From: Humulus lupulus
Lineage: Eukaryota; Streptophyta; Magnoliopsida; Rosales; Cannabaceae
Direction of reading: 5' to 3'
Assembly (NCBI RefSeq): GCF_963169125.1
Contig: NC_084793.1
Location: forward strand, 230,146,360 to 230,210,359
Length of the DNA: 64,000 nt
Shown here: piece by piece, positions 46,693 through 57,774 of the stretch
Numbering within the stretch: the first letter of the stretch is position 1
Layout: each line of letters starts with the position of its first letter
Notes under the pieces: generated by a model
Database searches by the model: none
What the model saw: the letters and a program-made list of their open reading frames with translations, nothing else
What the model was told of the DNA's origin: nothing
Translations under genes and position numbers: made by a program

Positions 46693-49639
46693 TTGCTAGT
46701 TTATTTTCATGAATGAACATGTATGAAATTGATTGATATATTAGGGTGTCAATTGGATGGTACATGTTATTGGTGCACGTTTATGTTTTATTATGTAAAT
46801 TTAGCAATAATTTGGTTATTTTTGGCTTATTTTGGGATTGAAAAACTGCACAGTTTTTTTTTTGAACTGATTGGCTAGTATGCGTGCCGGGCATGCATGA
46901 AAAAGCTTCCAGGACCCCGGGTCGTACGGATCCGTACTATGGACCCGCGTGGGCCTGTAGCAGGCTTTTTCATATTTTTTAAATTGGATATTTTGTGCAG
47001 TTAAGTTTAAATTATTTAAAATTGATTATCTGATTATTTTAGATATTTTAACCTTTTAAACTATTTTGAATTTGTTATTTGATTATCATGATATTTTAAG
47101 ATATTTTTTATTTTATTATAAATGAAATATTAAAATTAGTTATCTGAATATTCAAGATATTTTTATTGTTTAAAATATTTATAATTAGTTATCAGATAAT
47201 TCTAGATATTTTAGATATTTTAAATTTGGTTAAAAGATATTTTGATATTTTAAAATTGATTAAATTATTTAAAAATAAAATATCTTGTCATTCCTAACAA
47301 CTTAATAGCCTAATTTAAATTAATTATTTGAAATTGAATTTTGTTTGATAAATTCTATTTTAATTAATTTAATATATTTGCAACATATTTAATTAATTAT
47401 CTTCAATTTTGTCTGATAAATTCTATGTTAATTAATTATGGTATTTTGCAAAATAGTATATTGCTGTAGTATATTTGCATAATTTAATAATACATGCTTA
47501 TAGAGTAACATGTTAGGCACATCCAATTATTAATATATCAAGCATCATTATTAAGTTATTTTTTACATTTGGGCTTTAAATGTAAGTATAATGATGGCCC
47601 ATTTTTGTGTTTGAAAAATGTGGGAAAATTCAAACAAAACTTTCATAAAATGTTAGGTTTTATTTGGGCCCAATTGAACATGTAAAGTTTAAATTCCTCT
47701 CTTGTGGGTGGTTCCACTTGTGAATGTCAATTTGCTTTGCATTACTAGATTGAGCTTAATCAATTGAAACAATTGATAAAGCAAATGTTCAAATTCCTGT
47801 CTTTTTGGGCTTTGTGTGGAAGTTAGGGAGCCTTAGTAGTGGCTCCCACATACTGCTCTCCTCCATGCAAACTCGAATTGTTAATGTCCATTTACTTAAG
47901 TTGGACTTAATTGTACTAGGTTATTATTTTTAGTTGGACCTAATAATTGATTAGAAACAAATTAATTCTAAATTTTGGATTAATTTTCAATGGTAATTTT
48001 ATAATTAATGGGAAAATTATAAACTATGGTTTATTTATTATTTTAATAATTTGGCAAAGCTTGCTTTATTAATTATTTTAATAATTTGGCAAACCTAAGT
48101 TGGTTTATTGATTATTTTTATATTTTGGCAAACCTAAGTTGGTTTATTGATTATTTTTATAATTTGGAAAACCTAAGTTGGTTTATTACTTATTTTAGTA
48201 ATTTGGCAAACCTAAGTTGATATTTTTCAAAAAGAGTAAAATACTAAAAGATTAAAGAATGAGTTTTAAAATTTGAATTCGATCTCCATTGTTGATTTAA
48301 CAAGGTTAGAGTTCAGTGGGGCCTCATGTCGCTTTGATTTTGTCTCCCTACAGAAGGTGTTCATTGGATTTCTTAACATGGTTAAATCTCTTAGGATAGA
48401 TGGCTATAGATGTACCCTCTATAGGCTCATCCCTACGGTGACTAAAGTAATAAATATTTGTGACTCTCGCCTACTGGGACATATGAGTTTTCGTTACTTT
48501 GATCGGATGGATATGTAGTTAATAAAAGTCTATGACGTTTTATTAATTGAGATGTTTCTCTATTTAACTAAGTGAATATTTGTGACTCTCGCCTACTGGG
48601 ACACATGGGTTCATGGCTAGCTAAAGTACCTAAGAAATAGAAGATAAGTGTTTTAGTATTTTGCTTATCTCAAAATTTTTTGTATGTTTTGCTATTTCTA
48701 AAAATTTAATGAATAAATGTTTGTCAAACAATGCGTTGATTGCTACTTAGTTGATAATCATAGTTATAGGCTTCCCACCCCATACTCTATCTAATCTCTG
48801 AAAGGTTACTCTATAGTGAGAACCTCACGATTTTTTTTTTCCAACATCAACTTGATGTTGATTATGGACAACATCGAGATCTTGATAATCAAAGATATTC
48901 CTATTTTTCTTATGCAATGATCACCAAATCCTTCAAAGAAGATTGTTGATGGTGGTTCAAGCAAAGGAAAGAAGGAAAATACTACTTAACAAGCTCAAAG
49001 AGAAGTTGCTTTAAGCTTCTTCTTTGAAGAGCAAGAGATGAAGAAATTCAAACAAAAATAACAAGAAGTCCACCGGCAAGACACCAAATGCTGCAAAGCA
49101 TCTTGGAGCAAGACCTGATTATAAGTACACAAAAAGGGGAGTGTTTCCAACTGCAAGGAGATTGGGAACTGGAACAAGATTGCCTAGCACTCAAGGCATA
49201 TGGAACCCAAGATAACAAAATTTGTCTTGGAGGCACGTGATTTTAGAGGATGATACTTTGGTTTTGGATCGCTAAATCAAGATCTACTAAACATGCATGT
49301 ATTTGTTTTACACCTTTTTAGCATCGGGAAAGCTATGAAGGATAAAAATTCAAAGCTTGGAATCCATCAAGGGTTGTTCGTATCAAACAAGGCATAAGGA
49401 TAAACTTGAATGAATTTGGAAATAAATATATTGTTTTAAGACAATGTTTATTTTATTTCGATTTTCAATGGAAATTTTAATTTCAGTTATTCTTATTACA
49501 TCAGCAACAATTTGCAGTTACTTTCACAAGTAATAAAATCCTATTTCTTTAAATGGATGTGAATTGTGGGGTGGATGTATGAAAACCGGGTTATACCTAT
49601 TGCAACTAAACGAACCCTATGTTCTAAAGAATGAGTTGT
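46693..49639 (+). other. Leader and decayed gag region of the Copia element
   Basis: No readable gag. 46980-47460 is AT-rich with repeated GATATTTTAAA-like words. 48035-48216 is a tandem repeat. The phrase TTTGTGACTCTCGCCTACTG occurs twice (48457 and 48579 areas). The open frame 48273-48518 has no recognisable domain. Confidence 0.5.
48035..48216. repeat. Tandem repeat, about 45-bp units, four to five copies
   Basis: Units of the form ATTTGGCAAACCTAAGTTGG followed by TTTATTGATTATTTTTATA, with small variations. Confidence 0.8.
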
Positions 49640-50034
49640 TTAAGATAGCTAATTCTAGGACCGTTCAACGACAAAAGGTCAATAACGTTAGAAATGACAT
49701 ACCTTTACCATCTTCTCTTTGGTCATATTTGCTATGATAGGATTCAAAGACTATCAAAGGCTAGGCCTTTGAGGGAACTCACCTAGGGTGACCTACCTGT
49801 TTGTGAATCTAATCTCGAGGGCAAAATGACAAAGCGACCATTCTTTGTGATAGGAGAAAGGTCCAAAGAACCATTAGGGCTAGTATGTTCAAATGTCTGG
49901 GGACAAATGAATGTTCAAGTGAGGGGTGCTTATGAGTATTTCGTCACCTTCATCGATGATTGCTCTAGAGACTCACGTAGGTACCTAATGCATAGGAATT
50001 ATGAGAATTTGTTAAGAAGTTCAAAGAATTCATT
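49640..50034 (+). pseudogene. pol: Copia GAG-pre-integrase and integrase start, decayed
   Basis: Reads HLRFGHICYDRIQRL, a stop, then CESNLEGKMTKRPF and the integrase start YEYFVTFIDDCSRDSRR, whose FIDD carries the first catalytic Asp. The second Cys of the pre-integrase zinc pair is replaced (CESNLEGK for CESCLEGK). Interrupted at 50034 by a Gypsy solo LTR. Confidence 0.85.
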
Positions 50035-52322
50035 TTTAACGCCCTGGATAACCAAGATCAATATAATGTGTATTTGAAATAGTGCAAGACTTGCTAATCA
50101 AGTCATTTGAACACAAATGTGATCCTAGGGTCAATTATCAGGTTAGGGTTAAAAGATCTTGATCATAAACAGTTAATTTTCATTAAAATGGATGTTTAAT
50201 ACATGGGATCCCAAAAATAGGGCATAAGTGATAATTTACAATCTCCAAAAGATAATACAACCAAAAGCCACTCTAATGGAAAAACACAAGTTTTAGGGCT
50301 CTGTCCTTGTACTTCCCTCGGTTGTGGCGGATGAGCAGCTGACTATGTACACTCTGCCCCCAGAGCTCTCCAACTCATGGTTGGTCCAGTTTCCATTTGC
50401 CTTTACCTGCACCATGTAGCACCCGTGAGCCAAGGCCCAGCAAGAAAACCATATGCAGCAAACACATATACAATAGTAACATCAAATCAATCTTAATACA
50501 GTCATTAAAAAAATTCAATATAATATGAGCATCAAGCTAATAATAGTAAATATGTATTTTTAAGAATATATTTTAAACAGCAGTACAAATGCTCAGGGCC
50601 GGCGCCCTTAGGCCGAGCCCTCTGTTTACTAACTGACCTCAACTTGCTTAGGCCGAGTCCATTGTTTATTTAACTTACTCTAGCTCACAGTGGCTGAGCT
50701 GCATCCAATGCGCTAGTTGTCAGCCCCGGCTCCCTTAGGTCGTACTTTCACATTCCACATAATAACAATACAGTTACACAACAGATATATCCAGATACAG
50801 GGAACCTTAGTCCCAAACACAACCACATGGGTGCAGTTTTCTTAACTCGAATCTCGAGCTGAGAATTGAGAGGACGGCCCTGAGCACGATCCTCAGTCCT
50901 GAGCCTTAGCGATAAACCTACTCATAGTGTCAATGGGTGATCGTCAATTCATAACCCAAATAAATACTTAGGGAACAAATATTAGTCTCCGAGACCTCGA
51001 ATTCTACTAAACTGGGTAGTAGAATTCATCCCGAGCGCCTAGGTTTGAATCCTCGAGGCTCACTTAATTCCCCATTTAGGGCCACGACTTACCCTTGAGG
51101 GCTGCGGCCTGCCCCTTAGACAGAGGCTCAATCCCCCCTGATGGGGGACACAGGCTGCGACTTGCACCCCTTCGAGTCGCGGTGTGCCTGACGAATAGGA
51201 GCTTATAGCCTCCAAAACTCACTCGAGCCACGGCGCCTGAAGAACAGGGTTGCAACCCGAGCCCCTAAACCCAAAAAACCAATTTTTCTCAACATTTCTC
51301 CACGAACCTAACCTCAAATTTCCATCCCAAACTAGCAGCCAAGCTCAACTTCAAGCCCAGAATTCCCATCCTCATATCCCAGTCATCTCAACTAACCTAT
51401 AACCTTTTTCTTTCACCATTTCATACCCAAAACTAGCTAACAAACTAAAACTCATGCACACTCAAACCTTTAACATAGTTTCAACAGAATTGGAGAAACT
51501 GACTTCAATTCTTACCTCAAATTGCAGCCTAATTCCTCAGCAATATCTTTCGATGATCCTAGCTTGATCCCCTGGGTTTCCACAGCTGAATTCCCAGCCC
51601 CACTTCCTGAGTTTTTTCCTTCCTCTAGCTTCAAGGCACAATGAGAGAGAGAGATGAAGAGAGAGTACGTGTAAGAGGGAGAGAGAAAGGGCTGAGAGTT
51701 CAGAATTCTTGGGTGGTTTCTGGCTGAGTCTAGATTTACCCTTGAGTTAATCGCTTAACTCAAAAAGACCAAACCATCCCCCTTATATTACTTAGTCCTT
51801 GAATTTGTTCTAAGGGTAAAATAGTATTTTCCCGATTCCCACTAATTGCTCAAGTGTTCCTAATGTTTACCAATTAATCCTGTCGTGTCCAATTAATTAA
51901 CAAATATTTATTCATTTCTCAATAAATCCCAAAATATTATCTAAATTCCCAAAATACCCCCAGGCTCCTCCAAGCTGGGTATTTAAACCACATTGTGACT
52001 ATTTCGCTAATCCCCTCACTAGGATTGTCTCAAGCCATATACTGCAAATATATCCACATAATAATGTGGTCTCAACCATTTATCACATATAATCACATTT
52101 ATGCCCTTAACGGTCCAAATTTACAAATATGCCCTTATGAATAGTAAAGGGCCCACATGCGTATTTAATACTCATAAACATGCACATAACATACTCACAT
52201 AATCATATTAATCATGCATGCCACATAGGCATACATTTAACCAATTAAACATACATATATCAAATTATGCCCTCCTAGCAAATCAAGGCATTAAGCCCTA
52301 TTAACAATTTTGGGTCGTTACA
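50035..52322 (-). mobile_element. Gypsy solo LTR (copy 4), TSD TCATT
   Basis: 2288 bp from TTTAACGCCCTGGATAACC (TG changed to TT) to GGGTCGTTACA, flanked by TCATT at 50030-50034 and 52323-52327. It lies in the integrase of the Copia element; the Copia reading resumes right after it. Confidence 0.9.
50999..51027. other. Conserved LTR hairpin, copy 4
   Basis: Perfect 10-bp stem GAATTCTACT / AGTAGAATTC with loop AAACTGGGT. Confidence 0.7.
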
Positions 52323-54600
52323 TCATTGCTATGGCTTTCAAACCAAATTATGCAAAACATTAAAGATCTTGTGATCTGATAGGGGTGGATGATTTTTGGA
52401 TAATTAGAACCAAGATCATTTAATTGAACTTGGAGAATTATCTAAAGCAACTGCCCCAAGGACTCCGCAACAGAACTGTGTTGCTGAGCAGTGTGAATCA
52501 CGCGTTTATGAAAATGTGTGTTCTATGATAAGCTATTCAACTCTACCAACTTCTTACCTAGATATTTTTTGGAGACATAATACCTAGACCGCATGTGACA
52601 TTTTTTAAATGTTGTGCCGTCTCAAAGATGTCTCCAAGACACCACTAGAATTATTGAATGGTCATGAGCCTGGTTTATGTCATTATGGAATTTGGGGGTG
52701 TCTTGTTTATGTCCTGGGGAAAAAGGTAGGAAAATTTGAACAAAAAACTGAGGTTTACTTGTTTGTTGGCTATTCTAAAGGTAGTCAGGGTGGTCTGTTT
52801 TATAGTCTAGTAGACAAGAAAGTATTTAGCTCTACAAATGCTACTTTTCTGGATAACGACTACATAATGAGTTTCAAGTCTCATAGCAAAATAGTATTAG
52901 ATGGAAAAACGATAAACTATTGTTCCATCTCATCGACGAAAGTCAATGAAAACAAGGTAGATGTAGAAACCACTAATCCAAGTCAGAAAGTCACGATGCC
53001 TCGTCATAGTGGGAGGGTTTCTCAAAACCCAGTACCTATGATATGGATAGTGAAATCCACAAGTTGGTTGGGGACACAAGTAAAAATGATCTGTTGGCCT
53101 TTAAACAAGCAATGGGTAACTCTGAAAGGGATCTTTGACTCGAAGCCAAGTACTAGGAAATAGAGTCTAAGTACCCTTAATTGATTTGAGATCTTGTAGA
53201 TGTGCCATTGGACTTTAGGCCCATGGGGTGCAAGTGGATCTATAAGAAGAAGAGAGGAGTTGATTAAAAGGTTGAGACATTTAAGGCTTGACTTGTGGCA
53301 GAGAGAGAAAGTTGACTTAGAGAAAACTTTTTCTCCGGTAGGCATGTTAAAATTCATTTAGTATACTCCTATCTATAGCCACAACTCTTGATTAAGAGAT
53401 AAGGCAAATGGACATCAAATAAGCATTTTTAATGGCTATCTTGATGAGACCATTAACATGGATATATCAAAAGGATTTAAAGTAGTTGGACAAGAAAGTC
53501 GCCAAGCTGAGTAGGTCAATCAATGGACTTAAACAAGCTTCGAGCTCCTGGAATTAAGGTTAAATGGAAACATTAAGACCTGTGGTTTTGAACAAAATGT
53601 AGTTGACCCTTGTGTTTAAAAACTTAGGGAAAAAGGCATTGTGGTGTTCTTAATCCTTTATGTAGATGATATCTTACTCATTGGAAACAATGTCAAGAAA
53701 TTATCAGACATAAAGAACTGGCTGGAAATGAAATTCCAAATTTTGTTGTAGCAAGTCGTGTTCTTGGCATCCAGATCATCAGGGATAGAAATAAATGAAT
53801 TTTGGCTCTAACTCAAGCGACCTACTTAGGTGAAGTGCTTGGTCGTTACTCTGTAATGAATTCCGAGAAAGGATGTTTAGCGTCTTCACATGGAATTTAT
53901 TTTTCTAAGCATTAGTATCCACAGACTCCTCATGAGAAATAAAAGATGTAACGAATTCCTTATGCATTTGCAATTAGAAGTCTAATGCATGCTATGTTGT
54001 GTGCTGTGACTAGAGATCTTCTATGCAGTGGGGGTGGTGAGCAAGTGCCATAAAACCTTGAGTATGAACAATAGATGGAGGTCGATATCTTTGATGGACT
54101 AGAGATTATATGTTAGTCTTTTCAGGTGGATCTTTGAACCTGTTAGGCTACACAGATTCATATTTTAGACTAATGTTGATGACAGGAAGTCTATTTCTAA
54201 AAAATGTGTTTACTCTTGGGGGTGGAGCTATGATTTGGAGAAGTGATAGGTTGTCTACCATCTTAGAAGCTGTGGTTTGGAGAAGCGTTAGGTTATCTTC
54301 CATTTCATAATCCACCTTGGAGGCTAAGTACATAGCTGCGTCTATGGCGCTAAGGAAATAGTCTGGCTAAGGAAGTTCTATACAGATCTCGGTGTTATTC
54401 CAGAAATGGATAAAGCACTCATTTTGTTTAGTAATAGTAATGAGGCAATAGCAAATTCAAAAGAACCTCAAAGTTACAAAAGAGTAAAGCATATAGAGAG
54501 AAAGCACCACATTATCAAGGATGTGTGGCGAAGGCATGATGTGAAGGTGATGAATATAGCATTGGAAGGCAATCTGTCATATCCCTTTACAAAGATATAA
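52323..54600 (+). pseudogene. pol: Copia integrase end, reverse transcriptase and RNase H, decayed
   Basis: 52609-53163 is the integrase C-terminal part (KTPLELLNGHEP, KTEVYLFVGYSKGSQGGLFY) and the linker up to PRHSGRVSQNP. Reverse transcriptase is broken by stops but shows FNGYLDETINMDISKGF and the catalytic YVDD at 53659-53670. RNase H has a YTDS-like site near 54110-54330 and the closing ANSKEPQSYKRVKHIERKHH block at 54430-54510. Stops and shifts occur throughout; no protein is made. Confidence 0.85.
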
Positions 54601-54668
54601 GAAGCGAGCATAATTATGAAACATGTAGAATGCATGGTTTTGAGAAACATGTCCCATTTTTTTTACAA

Positions 54669-54683
54669 GGGCAAGTGGGAGTT
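54669..54683 (+). other. Polypurine tract of the Copia element
   Basis: GGGCAAGTGGGAGTT directly before the 3' LTR. AAGTGGGAG followed by the LTR start is the usual Copia form. Confidence 0.7.
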
Positions 54684-55219
54684 TTTTGGGTTTTATGCCC
54701 TTATAAAACCATGTAGGACATGTACACGATTTTATATTGTCAATAAAAGTAGTAGGTATCATTTAGTTTAATAACCGTGTTGCTTGCTTGTTTTATTACA
54801 TGATTATTGAAATAATTCAAACATTTATAAAATCCCGAACATATGGATAGTTACAATTATAGTGACTAGGTCACAGTGGATTATAGTTGTAATTATATGT
54901 TCAAAAGAATGAGTCATAAGAGTAGATCAGTGCATTGGATTCACTGATTAGGCAATCTACGATATGATATACTTACACATTCGGGGTGTGATGTCTTGTC
55001 TAAGGCATTGACCAAGTAGATAAGATCAGATGTATTTGGTTACATCGGACTAGGACCGATAATGATTATTGATTGATAAATAAGCATCGTTGTTATCGAA
55101 TCTGATTAATGTCACAACGTTGACCATAGGTTAAGTCGATCTTAATTCTGAGTGATAATATTATCCTAATTGTATTATTTAAATCTTTTGACTTGTTCAT
55201 TACTAGCTTACCCTACTAT
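54684..55219 (+). repeat. 3' LTR of the Copia element, first part
   Basis: Starts TTTTGGGTTTTATGCCC (TG changed to TT) and follows 40351 onward closely. Interrupted by Cassandra at 55220. Confidence 0.85.
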
Positions 55220-55533
55220 TGTAATGCCCCACGTCACTATGGCTACTTCCTGGAATGACGACTGGCCCTACAAACCAACACGAGTCTTTTCAGCGTGCTT
55301 TGTCCTCACTCGCACGCTTCCTGGGAAAACTGCCTAGGAGGTCACCCATCTTGAGACTACTCCAAGTCAAGCACGCTTAACTTTGGAGTTCTCAAGTGAT
55401 GGGATACCAAAAAGAAGATGCATCTTGTTAGCATATGTAGTACCCATCAGTCCATTTAAGCCCTAAGACTCGTGTTGGTTTGCTGGGCCAGTCATCATTC
55501 CAGGAAGCATCCATAGTGACGTGGGGTGTTACA
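55220..55533. repeat. Rearranged Cassandra LTR: inverted segment plus direct tail
   Basis: 55220-55464 is the reverse complement of most of an LTR, from its TTACA end back past the 5S-like part. 55465-55533 is a direct-orientation LTR end. The two ends form a 69-bp-arm palindrome (TGTAATGCCCCACGTCAC at the left edge, its complement at the right edge). Confidence 0.9.
55329..55403 (-). other. 5S rRNA-like segment in inverted Cassandra LTR
   Basis: The complement contains GATGGGTGACCTCCTAGG and AAGCGTGCTTGA, matching 5S internal promoter boxes C and A. Confidence 0.8.
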
Positions 55534-55535
55534 AA

Positions 55536-55548
55536 TGGTATCAGAGCC
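55536..55548 (+). other. Cassandra primer-binding site 1
   Basis: TGGTATCAGAGCC, complementary to the initiator tRNA-Met 3' end, two bases after the LTR. Confidence 0.9.
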
Positions 55549-55794
55549 TTGGCCTAGTAGGAAATGTGGCCGACAGGGACGTCGGACCCCTAAGGGAGGG
55601 TGATTGTGACTGTCAGAATCCCGTGATCCGTAGGGGGAAAGACTTGGTAAAAGCTGTGCAATCCCACATCGCCTAGGGAAGGTCAAGTTTGATGATTCCA
55701 AGACTGTGTAGGTATGAGACTGCATAGTTGAAGATGGCTTAAATGGATTGATGGGTACTACCAATGCCAACAAGATGCATCTTCTTTTCGTTAG

Positions 55795-55869
55795 CCCATA
55801 ACTTGAGAACTCCAAAGTTAAGTGTGCTTGACTTGGAGTAGTCTCATGATGGGTGACCTCCTTGGAAGT
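55795..55869 (+). other. 5S rRNA-like segment in middle Cassandra LTR
   Basis: CCCATAAC...GAACTCCAAAGTTAAG, then GATGGGTGACCTCC: the central and 3' part of plant 5S rRNA including the box C region. Not a functional 5S gene. Confidence 0.85.
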
Positions 55870-55981
55870 TTTCCCAGGAAGCGTGCGAGTGAGGACAAAG
55901 CATGCTGGAAAGACTCGTGTTGGTTTGTAGGGCAAGTCATCATTCCAGAAAGCAACCATAGTGACGTGGGGGCGTTACAAA

Positions 55982-55994
55982 TGGTATCAGAGCC
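55982..55994 (+). other. Cassandra primer-binding site 2
   Basis: TGGTATCAGAGCC, two bases after the second LTR. Confidence 0.9.
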
Positions 55995-56240
55995 TTGACC
56001 TAGCCAGAAGTGTGGCCGACGAGGATGTCGGACCCCTAAGGGAGGGTGATTGTGACAGTCAGAATCCCGTGATCTACAGGGGGAAAGACCGGGTAAAAAG
56101 CTGTGCAATCCCACATCGCCTGGGGAAGGTCAAATGTGATGATTCTAATATTGTGTAGGTATGGGACTACACAGTTGAAGAGGGCTTAAATGAATTATGG
56201 GTGCTACCTTTGCTAACAAGATGCATCTTCTTTTCGGTAG

Positions 56241-56315
56241 CCCATCACTTGAGAACTCCAAAGTTAAGCATGCTTGACCTGGAGTAGTCTCATGATGGGT
56301 GACCTCCTGGGAAGT
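56241..56315 (+). other. 5S rRNA-like segment in right Cassandra LTR
   Basis: CCCATCAC...GAACTCCAAAGTTAAG and GATGGGTGACCTCCTGGGAA, the closest of the three to plant 5S rRNA. Confidence 0.85.
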
Positions 56316-56424
56316 TTTCCCAGAAAGCGTGCGAGTGAGGACAAAGCACGCTGGAAAGACTCGTGTTGGTTTGCAAGGCTAGTCGTCATTCCAGGAAGCA
56401 GCCATAGTGACGTGGGGCATTACA

Positions 56425-56711
56425 AAGGTTTAGCCCATACTTACATCTTGGAGATTTAGTAGTGTAATTGAGTGAGAGTATTATTCATAGATTTGAAATC
56501 TATAACTTCTGTATGAGAAGGGAAAATATGATTTCCTTAATTTATTTGTTCAAAAGGTTAAAGGATTGAGATCTCATTTCTGTGATTAAGTTTTCAAAAA
56601 TATAATTTATAAGGAACTTAGTGGGAGTTAAGGATAAAATACTGATGAGGGGTAAAACGGTAATTTGCACCCAGCTCGTTAGTAAGTCATCGATTTAGGA
56701 TTGACTGACTA
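56425..56711 (+). repeat. 3' LTR of the Copia element, second part, truncated
   Basis: Continues with TAGCCCATACTTACATCTTG and CCCAGCTCGTTAGTAAGT. It is cut at 56711, about 45% of the way through the LTR, where unrelated DNA starts with TGTAATT. Confidence 0.8.
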
Positions 56712-57774
56712 TGTAATTAAATTAATACCCTAAACTATGTAAATATTAAAAACGATATTTTTAATGTGACCATGAGTGTTCATTTTAATAGATATGATTT
56801 TTCTTTATTTTAATTAAGAAGAATGTTGAGATTAATTCACTTGTGATTTTTAAATAAATTAAATGGTAGCTGAAAGTTTAGTCTAATAATTTAAAAATAA
56901 TTATTGGATTATCACTTATGAATTTATTCTACTTAAAATTAAGTCTTAAAATAATACAAGTAAAATATATTTTTTCTCACACCTAAAAATTATATTTTTT
57001 TCTCACATCAAGTTTGTAATTTTATTAATTTAAAATAAAATGGTTATTTTCTAAGGAAACATGCTAATTATTAGTATTTTAAATAATTTATAGCCTTTAT
57101 TATTTCTATGTAATTTAAAAATAATAAATGGAATTATTATATTTTTAAATGGCTAAATAAATTATTTTATGAAATAAAAATAATGTTTAAAAGGTTTAAT
57201 CAACTTAGTGATTTTTAAAGAGACAAATAATGGTAAGAAAGTATGTTGCTAATCCTTATTTTTGAAAACGATAGAAATAAGCGCGTAGGAATTATCGTTT
57301 TTAATGTCACTTTTTAACAACATTCCCACATATGCATGTCACATGAAAATGCACTTTTACGTTAGAAAATGTGTTTAATATTCAACCATATGACTTTTAT
57401 CTAAAAACCATGCATGTAACATAGGTATAATTTGCATTATTCTTTTGGTGATTTTATGTGAATTATGCCTATTTGGAAATTATGAGTAGTTTTCACCATG
57501 TGTGCATGGCCCATGCACACATAGGGTATATGAGTTGGGCACAAGAAAGTATTATGCGATGCTAAAGAATGCTATTTGATTATGGTTATAGACTCGTTGT
57601 GAAGTTTGTCAGTTTTTGCTTTGCTTGGACCTGAGGTAAAGAAGTTAGATATAATTTTGTTTATTTATGCTGTGAACGGTAAGATTGTTTGTATGATAGA
57701 ATGCTATGTACGATGATACGTTTTGTGATATGAAGTATGAAATGATATTTTTTGATGATGTGATGATTGATAAA
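56712..57774. repeat. 1.05-kb direct repeat, left copy
   Basis: Matches 59626-60679 with few changes from TAAATTAATACCC to TGATAAA. Contains GCTTGGACCTGAGGTAAAG and ATGGCCCATGCACACATAG. No coding sequence. Confidence 0.85.

Larger units (their letters stand above)
55220..56424 (+). mobile_element. Cassandra TRIM, tandem and part-inverted array
   Basis: Three LTRs and two short internal regions: a rearranged LTR (55220-55533), internal (55534-55654), LTR (55655-55979), internal (55980-56101), LTR (56102-56424). Full LTRs are 325 and 323 bp, from TGTGCAATCCCACATCG to GTTACA/ATTACA. Each internal region starts with a Met-type primer site and ends with a GGGGGAAAGAC purine tract. There is no coding sequence, as expected for TRIMs, which move using proteins of other elements. 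Each LTR carries 5S rRNA-like sequence. It lies in the 3' LTR of the Copia element. Confidence 0.9.
40351..56711 (+). mobile_element. Old Copia-type retrotransposon with four later insertions
   Basis: The 5' LTR (40351-41944, resuming 46476-46672) begins TGTTGGGTTTTATGCCC. A Met-type primer site follows. Pol remnants run from about 49640 to 54600 in the order GAG-pre-integrase, integrase, reverse transcriptase, RNase H, which is Copia. A polypurine tract at 54669-54683 precedes a 3' LTR (54684 on) that is cut at 56711. It sits in the gag remnant at 39528-40350; GGTAT precedes it but the right partner is lost. Each part holds younger insertions, listed separately. Many stops and frameshifts show long inactivity. 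Confidence 0.85.

Noticed and set aside
55495..56114. Minus-strand ORFs with Pro/His-rich products
   Set aside because: They fall wholly in non-coding Cassandra LTR and internal sequence.
55329..56315. 5S rRNA genes
   Set aside because: Only the central and 3' parts match, inside Cassandra LTRs. No full 5S unit or array is present.
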